Origin: CAIQPV01 sp963719855
GTDB taxonomy: Bacteria > Pseudomonadota > Gammaproteobacteria > Burkholderiales > Gallionellaceae
Direction of reading: 5' to 3'
Length of the DNA stretch: 64,000 nt
Assembly (NCBI GenBank): GCA_963719855.1
Contig: CAVRDK010000004.1
Coordinates: 1-64,000 of the forward strand
The notes under the pieces were generated by a model. That model made no database searches. It saw only the letters and a program-made list of their open reading frames with translations, and had not been told where the DNA came from. The position numbers were made by a program, and so were the translations under genes. The number at the start of each line of letters is the position of its first letter. Positions within the stretch are counted from its first letter, which is position 1. Shown one piece after another: positions 7,163-15,995 of this stretch.

Positions 7163-8250
7163 CACACTGGCTGGCGCAAGACGTCAGGACGTTCAGCGTG
7201 CTGAATTACATCACGCTACGCGCGGTGCTCGCCGCGATGACCGCGCTGTTCATTTCCTTCATGGTGGGGCCGACGATGATACGTAAACTGGCCGCCTACA
7301 AAATCGGCCAGTCGGTGCGCGACGATGGTCCGCAAACTCATCTGGTCAAGGCCGGCACGCCGACCATGGGAGGTGCTCTGATCCTCACTTCGATTGCCAT
7401 CACCACGCTGCTGTGGAGCGACCTCAGCAATCCGTACGTGTGGCTGGTGTTGCTGACCACTTTGGGTTTTGGCGCGATCGGCTGGGTGGACGATTACCGC
7501 AAGGTGGTGCACCGTAATCCAAAAGGCTTATCGGCCAAGGCCAAAATGTTCTGGCAATCCATTATCGCGCTGATTGTCGCAGTGTATCTTTTGTGGCACT
7601 CCAGTCTGCCCGTGCATACCGAACTCATCGTGCCATTCTTCAAATATCTGGTGTTCCCTCTGTCCGCGTTCGGCTTCATCGTAGTGGTTTATCTGGTCAT
7701 TGTCGGCAGCAGCAACGCGGTGAATTTAACCGACGGCCTGGACGGCTTGGCAATCATGCCCACGGTGATGGTGAGCAGCGCGCTGGCGATCTTTGCCTAT
7801 GTCGCGGGCCATGCGGTATTCGCCAAGTATCTCGGCATTCCCCATGTTCCTGGCGCAGGTGAATTGGCTGTGTTCTGCGCCTCTATCGCAGGTGCGGGAT
7901 TGGCCTTCCTGTGGTTCAACGCCTACCCGGCGGAAGTATTCATGGGCGATGTGGGCGCGCTGGCGCTGGGCGCAGCGCTGGGCACGGTTGCGGTAATCAT
8001 TCGCCAGGAGTTGGTGTTGTTCATCATGGGCGGCGTATTCGTCGTCGAGGCAGTATCGGTGATGCTGCAAGTATCGTATTTCAAATACACCAAGCGGCGC
8101 TACGGCGTCGGCAAACGTATCTTGTTGATGGCGCCGTTGCATCACCATTTTGAACAAAAGGGCTGGAAAGAAACGCAGGTAGTGGTGCGCTTCTGGATCA
8201 TAACGATGCTGCTGGTGTTGTTGGGATTGGCGACGTTGAAACTCAGATGA
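7147..8250 (+). CDS. mraY: phospho-MurNAc-pentapeptide translocase MraY
   Basis: A 367-residue polytopic membrane enzyme of normal length that transfers phospho-MurNAc-pentapeptide to undecaprenyl phosphate to make lipid I. It has about ten hydrophobic helices. Conserved acidic motifs include GWVDDYRKV, NLTDGLDGLA and FMGDVGALALG, plus the histidine-rich APLHHHFE loop. The start overlaps the end of the murE-murF frame by 16 bp and the 3' end overlaps murD by 4 bp. Confidence 0.96.
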   Translation: MLLALAHWLAQDVRTFSVLNYITLRAVLAAMTALFISFMVGPTMIRKLAAYKIGQSVRDDGPQTHLVKAGTPTMGGALILTSIAITTLLWSDLSNPYVWLVLLTTLGFGAIGWVDDYRKVVHRNPKGLSAKAKMFWQSIIALIVAVYLLWHSSLPVHTELIVPFFKYLVFPLSAFGFIVVVYLVIVGSSNAVNLTDGLDGLAIMPTVMVSSALAIFAYVAGHAVFAKYLGIPHVPGAGELAVFCASIAGAGLAFLWFNAYPAEVFMGDVGALALGAALGTVAVIIRQELVLFIMGGVFVVEAVSVMLQVSYFKYTKRRYGVGKRILLMAPLHHHFEQKGWKETQVVVRFWIITMLLVLLGLATLKLR

Positions 8251-9638
8251 TTGAACTGCGCGACAAAAAAGTGCTAGTGCTCGGCCTCGGCGAGACCGGG
8301 CTGTCGCTCGTACGCTGGCTGATGGCGCAGGGCGCGAGCATACGCGCCGCCGACAGCCGCGACTTGCCGCCCACTTTCGCTGTCCTGCGCGTGGAGTTGC
8401 CGCAAGTGGAAATTCATTGTGGCGCGTTTCGCGACGAAATTTTCAGCGACATTGACCTGATTGCCATCAGTCCCGGTGTGCCACTGTCCGACCCCTGCGT
8501 GGCGCGCGCCATCGCGTGTGGCACCCCGGTGGTGGGCGACATTGAATTGTTTGCCCAGCAACTGGCGACGACCGGCGCCAAACCAAAGGTCATCGCCATC
8601 ACTGGTGCCAATGGCAAGACTACAGTGACCAGCATGGTCGGCGCGATGTGCCGTGCGGCGGGTCTGGACACCGAGATGGCCGGCAATATTTCGCCTGCGG
8701 TGCTGGATGTGTTGTTGCGACGCAATGGACAACAGCCAAAGGTGTGGGTACTGGAACTATCCAGCTTCCAGTTGGAAACCACGGCGACGCTGAATGTCGA
8801 CGCATCCACGGTATTGAATGTCAGCGAAGACCATCTTGACCGTTATGCCGACATTGGCGCTTACGCCGCCGCCAAGGCGCGCATTTTTCAAGGTGCCGGA
8901 GTGCAGGTGCTGAACCGCGATGATGCCCGCAGTCTGGGCATGGCGCTACCTGGACGCAAACAAGTGAGCTTCGGTTTGAACGAGCCGACCAACGCTGATG
9001 ATTTTGGCATAACTCGCAGCGGCAGCGACATCTGGCTGGTGCAGGGGCAGCAGCGTCTGATGAATACGAATGAGTTGCAAGTGACCGGGCTGCATAACGT
9101 GGCGAACGCACTGGCCGCGCTAGCTTTATGCCGCGCCATCAGTTTGCCGCTGGCACCATTGCTCGATGCGTTGCGCGCATTCAAAGGTCTGCCACACCGC
9201 GTGGAGCCGGTAGCTGAAATTAATGGCGTGATTTACTACGACGATTCCAAGGGTACCAATGTCGGCGCCACCGTGGCGGCGCTGCAAGGCCTAGGGCGGC
9301 CCGCCGTATTGATTGCGGGCGGAGAGGGCAAGGAGCAGGATTTTGCGCCGCTCCATTCGGTGGTGGCGCAACATGCGCGCGCCGTGGTGCTGATCGGGCG
9401 CGATGCCGGCAAGATCGCGGCGGCGTTGCAAGGTTGCGGCGTAGCCGTGGTACATGCGCATGACATGACCGATGCGGTGCGGCAAAGCGCCGCGCTGGCG
9501 CGGCCGGGCGATGCGGTGCTGCTGTCGCCGGCCTGCGCCAGTTTCGACATGTTCCACAACTACAAACACCGCGCCGAAGTATTTATCAGCGCGGTGCAGG
9601 CAGTTCAACAGGAGGCCGCATGCACGTCGCCAGCCTGA
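8247..9638 (+). CDS. murD: UDP-MurNAc-L-alanine:D-glutamate ligase MurD
   Basis: A 463-residue cytoplasmic Mur ligase that adds D-Glu to UDP-MurNAc-L-Ala. The N-terminal Rossmann region starts VLVLGLGETGLSLVRW. The ATP loop ITGANGKTTVTSM lies near residues 117-129, and the C-terminal domain has YYDDSKGTN and SPACASFDMF. It overlaps mraY by 4 bp and ftsW by 19 bp, consistent with one transcript. Confidence 0.96.
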   Translation: MIELRDKKVLVLGLGETGLSLVRWLMAQGASIRAADSRDLPPTFAVLRVELPQVEIHCGAFRDEIFSDIDLIAISPGVPLSDPCVARAIACGTPVVGDIELFAQQLATTGAKPKVIAITGANGKTTVTSMVGAMCRAAGLDTEMAGNISPAVLDVLLRRNGQQPKVWVLELSSFQLETTATLNVDASTVLNVSEDHLDRYADIGAYAAAKARIFQGAGVQVLNRDDARSLGMALPGRKQVSFGLNEPTNADDFGITRSGSDIWLVQGQQRLMNTNELQVTGLHNVANALAALALCRAISLPLAPLLDALRAFKGLPHRVEPVAEINGVIYYDDSKGTNVGATVAALQGLGRPAVLIAGGEGKEQDFAPLHSVVAQHARAVVLIGRDAGKIAAALQGCGVAVVHAHDMTDAVRQSAALARPGDAVLLSPACASFDMFHNYKHRAEVFISAVQAVQQEAACTSPA

Positions 9639-10783
9639 ACGCCCCCCGCACCGTGATAGCGGAATACGACGAGATGCTGACTTGGGTTGTGCTTGCGTTG
9701 CTGTCCATTGGCTTGGTGATGGTGTATTCGGCTTCGATTGCAACTGCCGAGGAAAGCAAGTTCACCGGCTTTCATCCCACCTACTATTTGGTCAGGCACG
9801 GCCTGTTTATTTTCGTCGGCCTCGTGGCCGGGGTGATGGCATTTCAGGTGCCGGTGCAAATCTGGCAGAAGCTGGCACCTTACTTGTTCCTTCTGGGCGT
9901 CGCCTTGCTGGTGCTGGTATTGATTCCCGGCGTAGGCCGTGCGGTGAACGGCAGCCGCCGCTGGCTGTCGTTGGTTGTCATCAATCTGCAACCGTCCGAG
10001 CTGATGAAGCTGTTCGCCGTGCTATATGCCGCCGACTACACGGTGCGCAAGGGCATCGTCAAACACACTTTCGTTAAAGCATTCCTGCCTATGTTCGCGG
10101 TAATGGTACTGGTTGGCAGCCTGCTGTTGACGGAGCCGGACATGGGCGCGTTCGTGGTGATTTGCGCAATCGCGCTGTGCACCCTGTGGCTAGGTGGCTT
10201 CAACCTCAAAGTGTTCGGCGGACTGGTATTCGCCTTGCCGCTGGCATTCGCGGCGCTGATTCTTTCCTCGCCCTACCGCATGCAGCGCGTCGTCGGTTTC
10301 ATGGATCCGTGGTCCGATCCCTACGGCAAGGGCTACCAATTGAGTCATGCGCTGATCGCTTTCGGGCGCGGCGAATGGTTCGGTGTGGGGCTGGGCGGCA
10401 GCGTGGAAAAATTATTTTACCTGCCGGAAGCGCATACCGATTTCCTGCTCGCTGTCATCGCTGAAGAACTCGGCTTTGTCGGCGTGTGCGCGGTTATTGT
10501 CCTGTTTGCCGGATTGCTTATCCGCGCCTTCGCCATCGGTCGGCAGGCCGCATTTCTTGACCGTCAGTTTGCCGCACTGTTGGCACAGGGCATCGCCGTA
10601 TGGCTGGGCGTGCAGGCGATGATCAACAGCGGCGTGAATATGGGCGTGCTGCCCACCAAGGGCTTGACCCTGCCTTTTCTCAGTTTCGGCGGCAGCGGCG
10701 TGGTAGTGAACTGCATCGCGGCGGCGATTCTGCTGCGCATAGATTGGGAGAGTAGAAGAATGATGCGGGGGCTGCCAATATGA
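9620..10783 (+). CDS. ftsW: septal peptidoglycan glycosyltransferase FtsW
   Basis: A 387-residue SEDS-family membrane protein with about ten hydrophobic helices. It polymerises lipid II at the septum together with FtsI. Conserved segments include NGSRRWL, LQPSELMKL, LLTEPDMG and LPFLSFGGSG. The start overlaps murD by 19 bp. The last codon region overlaps murG by 4 bp (ATGA). No truncation or unusual insertion is seen. Confidence 0.95.
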   Translation: MHVASLNAPRTVIAEYDEMLTWVVLALLSIGLVMVYSASIATAEESKFTGFHPTYYLVRHGLFIFVGLVAGVMAFQVPVQIWQKLAPYLFLLGVALLVLVLIPGVGRAVNGSRRWLSLVVINLQPSELMKLFAVLYAADYTVRKGIVKHTFVKAFLPMFAVMVLVGSLLLTEPDMGAFVVICAIALCTLWLGGFNLKVFGGLVFALPLAFAALILSSPYRMQRVVGFMDPWSDPYGKGYQLSHALIAFGRGEWFGVGLGGSVEKLFYLPEAHTDFLLAVIAEELGFVGVCAVIVLFAGLLIRAFAIGRQAAFLDRQFAALLAQGIAVWLGVQAMINSGVNMGVLPTKGLTLPFLSFGGSGVVVNCIAAAILLRIDWESRRMMRGLPI

Positions 10784-11844
10784 AAATGCGCTCCATCCTG
10801 ATCATGGCCGGCGGCACCGGAGGTCACATTTTTCCTGCTCTTGCCGTCGCCGATGTGCTGCATGCACGAGGCTGGCGGGTCACTTGGCTGGGCGCACCCA
10901 ACAGCATGGAAACCGAGCTAGTGCCCAAGCATGGTTACGAGATGGCATTGGTGGAATTCTCCGGCTTGCGCGGCAAGGGACTGATGCGAAAACTGTTGCT
11001 GCCATTCACCCTGTCAGTGGCGCTGATTCAGAGCGCGCTGGCGTTTATACAATGCCGCCCCGACGTGGTGCTGGGCATGGGCGGTTACATCACGTTTCCA
11101 GGCGGCATCATGGCCGCGTTGTTCCGCTGCCCCTTGGTCATTCATGAACAAAATTCGGTTGCCGGATTGAGCAACAAAGTGCTGGCGCGTTTCGCCAAGC
11201 GGGTGTTGAGCGGCTTCCCGAAAGTGCTACCCGGGGCCGAGTGGTGCGGCAATCCGGTGCGCGCGGACATCGCCGCGCTGCCCGATCCGCAGCAGCGTTA
11301 TAAAACCCGTAGCGGTAATTTGAACGTGCTGGTGCTAGGCGGCAGTCTCGGTGCGCAGGCTATCAATACATGCGTGCCGCAGGCCTTGGCGTTGCTGCCG
11401 GAAGAATCGCGCCCCGATGTGCTGCACCAGAGCGGCAACCGGCATCTCGAAACGGTGCAGGCAGCCTATAGTCAAGCGGGCGTGAACGCCGAAATCAGGC
11501 CGTTTCTGGACGACATGGCATTTTTCTACGGTCAGAGCGATATGGTGATTTGCCGCGCCGGGGCGCTGACCGTTGCCGAATTGGCGGCGGCAGGGCTGGC
11601 GAGCATCCTGATCCCCTTCCCTTTCGCGGTAGACGACCACCAGACCGGCAATGCGCGCTTCCTGAGCGATCTCGGCGCTGCGATCCTGCTACAACAAAAA
11701 GACATGAAGCCGCAGCATCTGGCAGATTTGTTACGGGGCATGACCCGTGAACGCGCGTTGGAAATGGCGCAGGCCGCGCGCACGGCAGCGCAACCGGCGG
11801 CAGCGCAGCGTGTGGCGGAAGTATGTGTGGAGGTAGCGAGATAA
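10780..11844 (+). CDS. murG: lipid II synthase MurG (GlcNAc transferase)
   Basis: A 354-residue peripheral membrane GT28 glycosyltransferase that adds GlcNAc to lipid I. The N-terminal glycine-rich loop GGTGGHIFPALAVA, the HEQNSVAGLSNK segment, the second loop VLGGSLGAQAIN and the UDP-GlcNAc site (CRAGALTVAELAAAGL through PFPFAVDDHQT) are all present. It is coupled to ftsW by a 4-bp overlap. A palindromic repeat, not a gene, follows before murC. Confidence 0.95.
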   Translation: MKMRSILIMAGGTGGHIFPALAVADVLHARGWRVTWLGAPNSMETELVPKHGYEMALVEFSGLRGKGLMRKLLLPFTLSVALIQSALAFIQCRPDVVLGMGGYITFPGGIMAALFRCPLVIHEQNSVAGLSNKVLARFAKRVLSGFPKVLPGAEWCGNPVRADIAALPDPQQRYKTRSGNLNVLVLGGSLGAQAINTCVPQALALLPEESRPDVLHQSGNRHLETVQAAYSQAGVNAEIRPFLDDMAFFYGQSDMVICRAGALTVAELAAAGLASILIPFPFAVDDHQTGNARFLSDLGAAILLQQKDMKPQHLADLLRGMTRERALEMAQAARTAAQPAAAQRVAEVCVEVAR

Positions 11845-11851
11845 CAACATG

Positions 11852-12012
11852 AACCACAGAGACACAGAGACACAGAGAAAGACAGAAATCAAACCCAATA
11901 AAGGTTTGACGGCTTGGTGCGCGAAGTCGCATGCCAAAAGCATGTCGTGTGTATCGGTGAAAATTATGTGTGGGTGTTCTCTGTGCCTCTGTGTCTCTGT
12001 GGTGAAAGGTTT
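11852..12012. repeat. CACAGAGACACAGAG palindromic element upstream of murC
   Basis: The left arm (11852-11880, ACCACAGAGACACAGAG...) and right arm (about 11978-12009, CTCTGTGCCTCTGTGTCTCTG then TGGTGAAAGG) are reverse complements flanking about 100 bp of unique DNA. A second copy lies at 26492-26601 upstream of lolA. The right edge ends in GGTGAAAGGTTT, and its GAAAGG is the ribosome-binding site of murC. The element is the only break in the otherwise overlapping dcw genes. Confidence 0.85.
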
Positions 12013-12015
12013 GTA

Positions 12016-13422
12016 ATGAAGCACAAGATCAAACATATTCACTTCGTTGGCATCGGCGGCTCCGGCATGAACGGCATCGCGGAAGTAATGCTCAACCTCG
12101 GCTTTCAGGTGAGCGGTTCAGACCTGACCGACAGCCCGGCTACCCAGCGTTTGCGACAGCTTGGTGCGGTGGTGCAGGTTGGTCATGCCGAACAGAATCT
12201 GTCCAATGCGGATGCAGTGGTGGTATCCACGGCGGTGGGCAATGACAACCCGGAAGTGCTGGCGGCACGCGCGCGCAACATTCCGGTGGTGCCGCGCGCG
12301 ATGATGCTGGCGGAACTGATGCGGCTGCGCCAGGGTATTGCCATTGCGGGCACACACGGCAAGACCACCACCACCAGCCTGACCGCCAGCGTGCTGGCCA
12401 AGGGTGGCTTCGATCCTACTTATGTTATCGGAGGGCGGCTCAACAGCAGCGGCACCAATGCCAAACTGGGTACCGGAGAGTTCATCGTGGCCGAAGCGGA
12501 TGAGTCCGATGCCTCTTTCCTTTATTTAACGCCCATTCTGGCTGTAGTCACCAACATAGACGCCGACCACATGGAAACTTACGGCCATGATTTCTCCCGG
12601 CTCAAGCAGGCATTTGTGGATTTTCTGGAACGGCTGCCGTTTTACGGTCGCGCCATGTTGTGCGTGGATGATGCCAATGTGCGCGAATTGCTGGCGCGCA
12701 TCAGTAAACCAGTCACCACTTACGGTTTCGCCGAGGACGCACAGATCCGTGCGGTCAACGTGCGCCACGAAGGCGGCACAATGCGCTTCACCGCATTGTG
12801 CCGCCACAACAGCGTGCCTGTGGATTTAGACATCACGCTGAATCTTGCGGGCTTGCACAACGTGCTCAATGCCTTGGCGGCAATTGCCGTGGGACTGGAA
12901 ATCGGCGTAGCGGAAAAATCCATCGTCGCTGCGCTGGCCGAGTTTCAAGGCGTGGGGCGGCGCTTCCAGCGCTACGGCGAAATCATGCTGCCGAACGGTG
13001 GAAGTTTCACTTTGATCGACGACTACGGCCATCATCCGGTAGAAATGGTGGCAACCCTTTCCGCAGTGCGTGGAGCATTTCCGGGACGGCGGCTGGTGCT
13101 GGCGTTCCAGCCTCATCGCTACACGCGTACGCGCGACCTGTTTGAGGATTTTGTGAAGGTGCTGGGTACCGTGGATGCGCTGTTGCTGGCGGAAGTGTAT
13201 GCCGCAGGCGAAGCGCCTATCGTGGCAGCGAACGGACGCGCGCTAATGCATGCCTTGCGTGTGGCAGGACAAAACGAGGCGGTGTTCGTCGAACCGATAC
13301 AGGACATGCCGCAGGCGATCTTGAAAATGGCCAAGCCGGGCGATGTTGTAATAACCATGGGCGCGGGTTCGATTGGCGGCATACCGGGACAAGTATTGAA
13401 ACTGACGCAGGGTGATGCATGA
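12016..13422 (+). CDS. murC: UDP-N-acetylmuramate:L-alanine ligase MurC
   Basis: A 468-residue Mur ligase that adds the first L-Ala to UDP-MurNAc. It begins MKHKIKHIHFVGIGGSGMNG. It has the ATP loop AGTHGKTTTTSL near residues 112-123, EADESDASFL, and the histidine-containing IDDYGHHPVE motif. The frame is open further upstream to 11914, but those codons lie in the palindromic repeat and are not conserved. ATG 12016, with GAAAGG 6 bases before it, is the right start. It overlaps murB by 4 bp. Confidence 0.95.
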   Translation: MKHKIKHIHFVGIGGSGMNGIAEVMLNLGFQVSGSDLTDSPATQRLRQLGAVVQVGHAEQNLSNADAVVVSTAVGNDNPEVLAARARNIPVVPRAMMLAELMRLRQGIAIAGTHGKTTTTSLTASVLAKGGFDPTYVIGGRLNSSGTNAKLGTGEFIVAEADESDASFLYLTPILAVVTNIDADHMETYGHDFSRLKQAFVDFLERLPFYGRAMLCVDDANVRELLARISKPVTTYGFAEDAQIRAVNVRHEGGTMRFTALCRHNSVPVDLDITLNLAGLHNVLNALAAIAVGLEIGVAEKSIVAALAEFQGVGRRFQRYGEIMLPNGGSFTLIDDYGHHPVEMVATLSAVRGAFPGRRLVLAFQPHRYTRTRDLFEDFVKVLGTVDALLLAEVYAAGEAPIVAANGRALMHALRVAGQNEAVFVEPIQDMPQAILKMAKPGDVVITMGAGSIGGIPGQVLKLTQGDA

Positions 13423-14336
13423 ACATGACCGAGCCGACACAGTTTATCGCTGAGGGTTTGCGCGGAACGTTACGCCACGATGTGGACATGCGCCGCCACA
13501 CTAGTTGGCGCGCAGGCGGGCGTGTGGAGCGCATGTATCAGCCTGTCGATTTTGATGACTTGGCTGCATTCCTGCGCGCACTGCCAACCGATGAGCCGCT
13601 GCTGGCAGTGGGTCTGGGCAGCAATCTGCTGGTGCGCGATGGCGGGTTGCGCGGCACGGTGTTGCTGTTGCACGGCGCGCTGGGCGAATTACGCATGGAG
13701 ACAGATGGTTTGGTCTATGCCCAAGCAGGCGTACCCGGAGCCAAGCTGGCACGCTTCGCGGCATTGCATGACTTGAGCGGTGCAGAATTCTTCGCGGGCA
13801 TCCCCGGTACGGTGGGCGGCATGTTGGCGATGAATGCCGGTTGCTATGGCAGCGAGACATGGGATGTGACAACGCGCGTGCAAGTGATAACACGTAAAGG
13901 GGAAGTGCTTGAGCGCACCGCACAGGATTACGACATCGCCTACCGCCATGTAGCTTTGCGTGTGAGACAAGAGGAATGGTTTGTGGGCGCGTGGTTCAAG
14001 TTTTCAGCAGGTGATGGTGAGGCATCGCGCGAAGCAATCAAGACGCTGTTGAGCAAGCGTATCGCCAGCCAGCCGCTGAATCTGCCGAATGCCGGTTCGG
14101 TGTTCAGCAACCCGCCGGGCGATTATGCGGCGCGGCTGATCGAATCCTGCGGCTTGAAAGGTAGACAGATCGGCGGTGCGCAAGTGTCGGAGAAGCACGC
14201 CAATTTCATCGTGAATGTAGGCAATGCCACGGCAGCGGATATTGAGAATTTAATTAACAAGGTGCAGATGACGGTCGAGGAAAAAACCGGTATCAGCTTG
14301 CATCCGGAAGTGCGCATTGTTGGTGAGACAGCATGA
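13419..14336 (+). CDS. murB: UDP-N-acetylenolpyruvoylglucosamine reductase MurB
   Basis: A 305-residue FAD-dependent reductase that converts UDP-GlcNAc-enolpyruvate to UDP-MurNAc. FAD-binding segments include HTSWRAGGRVE, GLGSNLLVRDGG and GIPGTVGGMLAMNAGCYG. The C-terminal catalytic region has SVFSNPPGDYAARLIE and EKHANFIVN. The stretch AGCYG is typical of type I MurB. It overlaps murC and ddl by 4 bp each. Confidence 0.95.
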   Translation: MNMTEPTQFIAEGLRGTLRHDVDMRRHTSWRAGGRVERMYQPVDFDDLAAFLRALPTDEPLLAVGLGSNLLVRDGGLRGTVLLLHGALGELRMETDGLVYAQAGVPGAKLARFAALHDLSGAEFFAGIPGTVGGMLAMNAGCYGSETWDVTTRVQVITRKGEVLERTAQDYDIAYRHVALRVRQEEWFVGAWFKFSAGDGEASREAIKTLLSKRIASQPLNLPNAGSVFSNPPGDYAARLIESCGLKGRQIGGAQVSEKHANFIVNVGNATAADIENLINKVQMTVEEKTGISLHPEVRIVGETA

Positions 14337-15244
14337 AGAATTTTGGCAAAGTAGCAGTGCTTTTCGGCGGACGCTCTGCCGAGCGCGAGGTATCGCTCAA
14401 GAGTGGCAATGCGGTGCTAGCCGCATTGCAGCGCAGTGGCGTGGACGCGCACGGCTACGACCCGGCGGTACAGGATTTGCATGGCCTGCTGGATGAAGGT
14501 TACCAGCGCGCGTTCATCGCGCTGCACGGGCGTTATGGCGAGGATGGCACAGTGCAGGGTGCGCTCGAACTGATGGGCATTCCCTACACCGGCAGCGGCG
14601 TGCTGGCCTCGGCGCTGGCGATGGACAAGTGGCGCACCAAGCTGGTGTGGCAGGCGGCGGGGTTGCCAATCCCGGCATATGAATTACTCACCGCCGACAG
14701 CGATTTCAATGCGGTTGCGGCGCGCCTGGGTTTGCCGTTGTTCGTCAAACCGGCCAACGAAGGTTCCAGCGTAGGTATAAGCAAGGTGAAGCACGCAGGC
14801 GAGTTGCGCAGCGCATACGAGGAAGCAGCCAAATACGACAAGCTGGTAATTGCGGAAGCGTTCATCGGCGGCGGCGAATACACCGCAGCCATACTTGGCG
14901 AAAAAGCATTGCCGGTAATCAAAATCGAACCGGCCAATGAGTTCTACGATTACGAAGCGAAGTACCTGCGCGACGACACGCGTTACCTGTGCCCGTGCGG
15001 CTTGAACGAGAGACAGGAAGGCGAGATGCAACGCTTGGCGCAGCAGGCATTCGCGCTTATCGGCGGACAAGGCTGGGGACGTGTGGACTTTCTGCGCAGC
15101 GAGGATGGCAAACCCTATCTGTTGGAAATCAATACCTCGCCCGGCATGACTGACCACAGCCTGGTGCCGATGGCGGCACGCCAGGCCGGAATGAGTTTCA
15201 AGCAACTAGTATTACACATATTGGAGCTGACCCATGTGGGATAA
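14333..15244 (+). CDS. ddl: D-alanine:D-alanine ligase
   Basis: A 303-residue ATP-grasp ligase of the short DdlB type that makes the D-Ala-D-Ala dipeptide used by MurF. It has VLFGGRSAEREVSLKSG at the N-terminus, ALHGRYGEDGTVQG, the KPANEGSSVGISKV ATP loop, and LEINTSPGMTDHSLVP near the C-terminus. It overlaps murB by 4 bp and ftsQ by 11 bp. Confidence 0.95.
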   Translation: MKNFGKVAVLFGGRSAEREVSLKSGNAVLAALQRSGVDAHGYDPAVQDLHGLLDEGYQRAFIALHGRYGEDGTVQGALELMGIPYTGSGVLASALAMDKWRTKLVWQAAGLPIPAYELLTADSDFNAVAARLGLPLFVKPANEGSSVGISKVKHAGELRSAYEEAAKYDKLVIAEAFIGGGEYTAAILGEKALPVIKIEPANEFYDYEAKYLRDDTRYLCPCGLNERQEGEMQRLAQQAFALIGGQGWGRVDFLRSEDGKPYLLEINTSPGMTDHSLVPMAARQAGMSFKQLVLHILELTHVG

Positions 15245-15965
15245 CCCGCAAGCGCTGCGCCAACTGGCAAACACGCTACTCGGTATCAGCCTGCTGCTGG
15301 TTTTGTTCGGGGCAATGCATTACACGGTGCATCTGCCTGAATTTTCGCTGAATGCTGTGCAGCTGAGCACTGCGCCGCAACGAGTAGATGCCATCCAAAT
15401 TGAGGAAATAGTACACAACGAATTGCGCGGGAATTTTTTTACCGTTGATCTGGAAGGCACACGCAAGGCTTTCGAGAAACTGCCTTGGGTGCGCAAGGTG
15501 AACGTGCGGCGCCACTTTCCGTGGCAGTTGAATGTGGAGTTGGAAGAGCATGTAGCGCTAGCGCGCTGGAACGACGCCGAACTGGTGAACACGCATGGTG
15601 AAATATTCTCGGCAGAAAGCGAGACGGAACAGGTATTGCCAAAATTCATCGGTCAGCCGGACACGGCTGCCGAGATGGCCCTAATGTACAAGACGTTCGG
15701 CGACCAGCTTGTGCCACTCAAACGGAAAGTTGTGCAAATCAGCCTGTCGGCGCGCCGTGCATGGCAGTTAAGGCTGGACAGCGGCATGGTGCTGGAACTG
15801 GGGCGCGAGCAAGCGCAAGAACGTTTGGCGCGCTTTGTGGCGGTGTATCCGTACAGTTTGGCATCCATGCCGCGCACGGTGAATTACGTGGATTTGCGTT
15901 ACAGCAATGGTTTTGCGGCTTACCTGCCGGGTGGTGTGGCAAGCGGCCCGGCCAAGCAGGGCTAG
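15234..15965 (+). CDS. ftsQ: cell division protein FtsQ
   Basis: A 243-residue bitopic membrane protein with a short cytoplasmic N-terminus, one helix (about residues 12-30, LLGISLLLVLFGAMHY), then a POTRA domain with FFTVDLEGTRKAFEKLPWV and the beta domain ending near VDLRYSNGFA. FtsQ forms the FtsQBL complex that links early and late divisome proteins. The YxNGFA ending is typical. It sits directly before ftsA as usual. Confidence 0.93.
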   Translation: MWDNPQALRQLANTLLGISLLLVLFGAMHYTVHLPEFSLNAVQLSTAPQRVDAIQIEEIVHNELRGNFFTVDLEGTRKAFEKLPWVRKVNVRRHFPWQLNVELEEHVALARWNDAELVNTHGEIFSAESETEQVLPKFIGQPDTAAEMALMYKTFGDQLVPLKRKVVQISLSARRAWQLRLDSGMVLELGREQAQERLARFVAVYPYSLASMPRTVNYVDLRYSNGFAAYLPGGVASGPAKQG

Positions 15966-15995
15966 AACAGAAGAGTTGAGGTATTGGAGATGGCA

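Noticed and set aside
11914..12015. N-terminal extension of MurC
   Set aside because: Translates the palindromic repeat; the conserved start and ribosome-binding site are at 12016 and 12004-12009.
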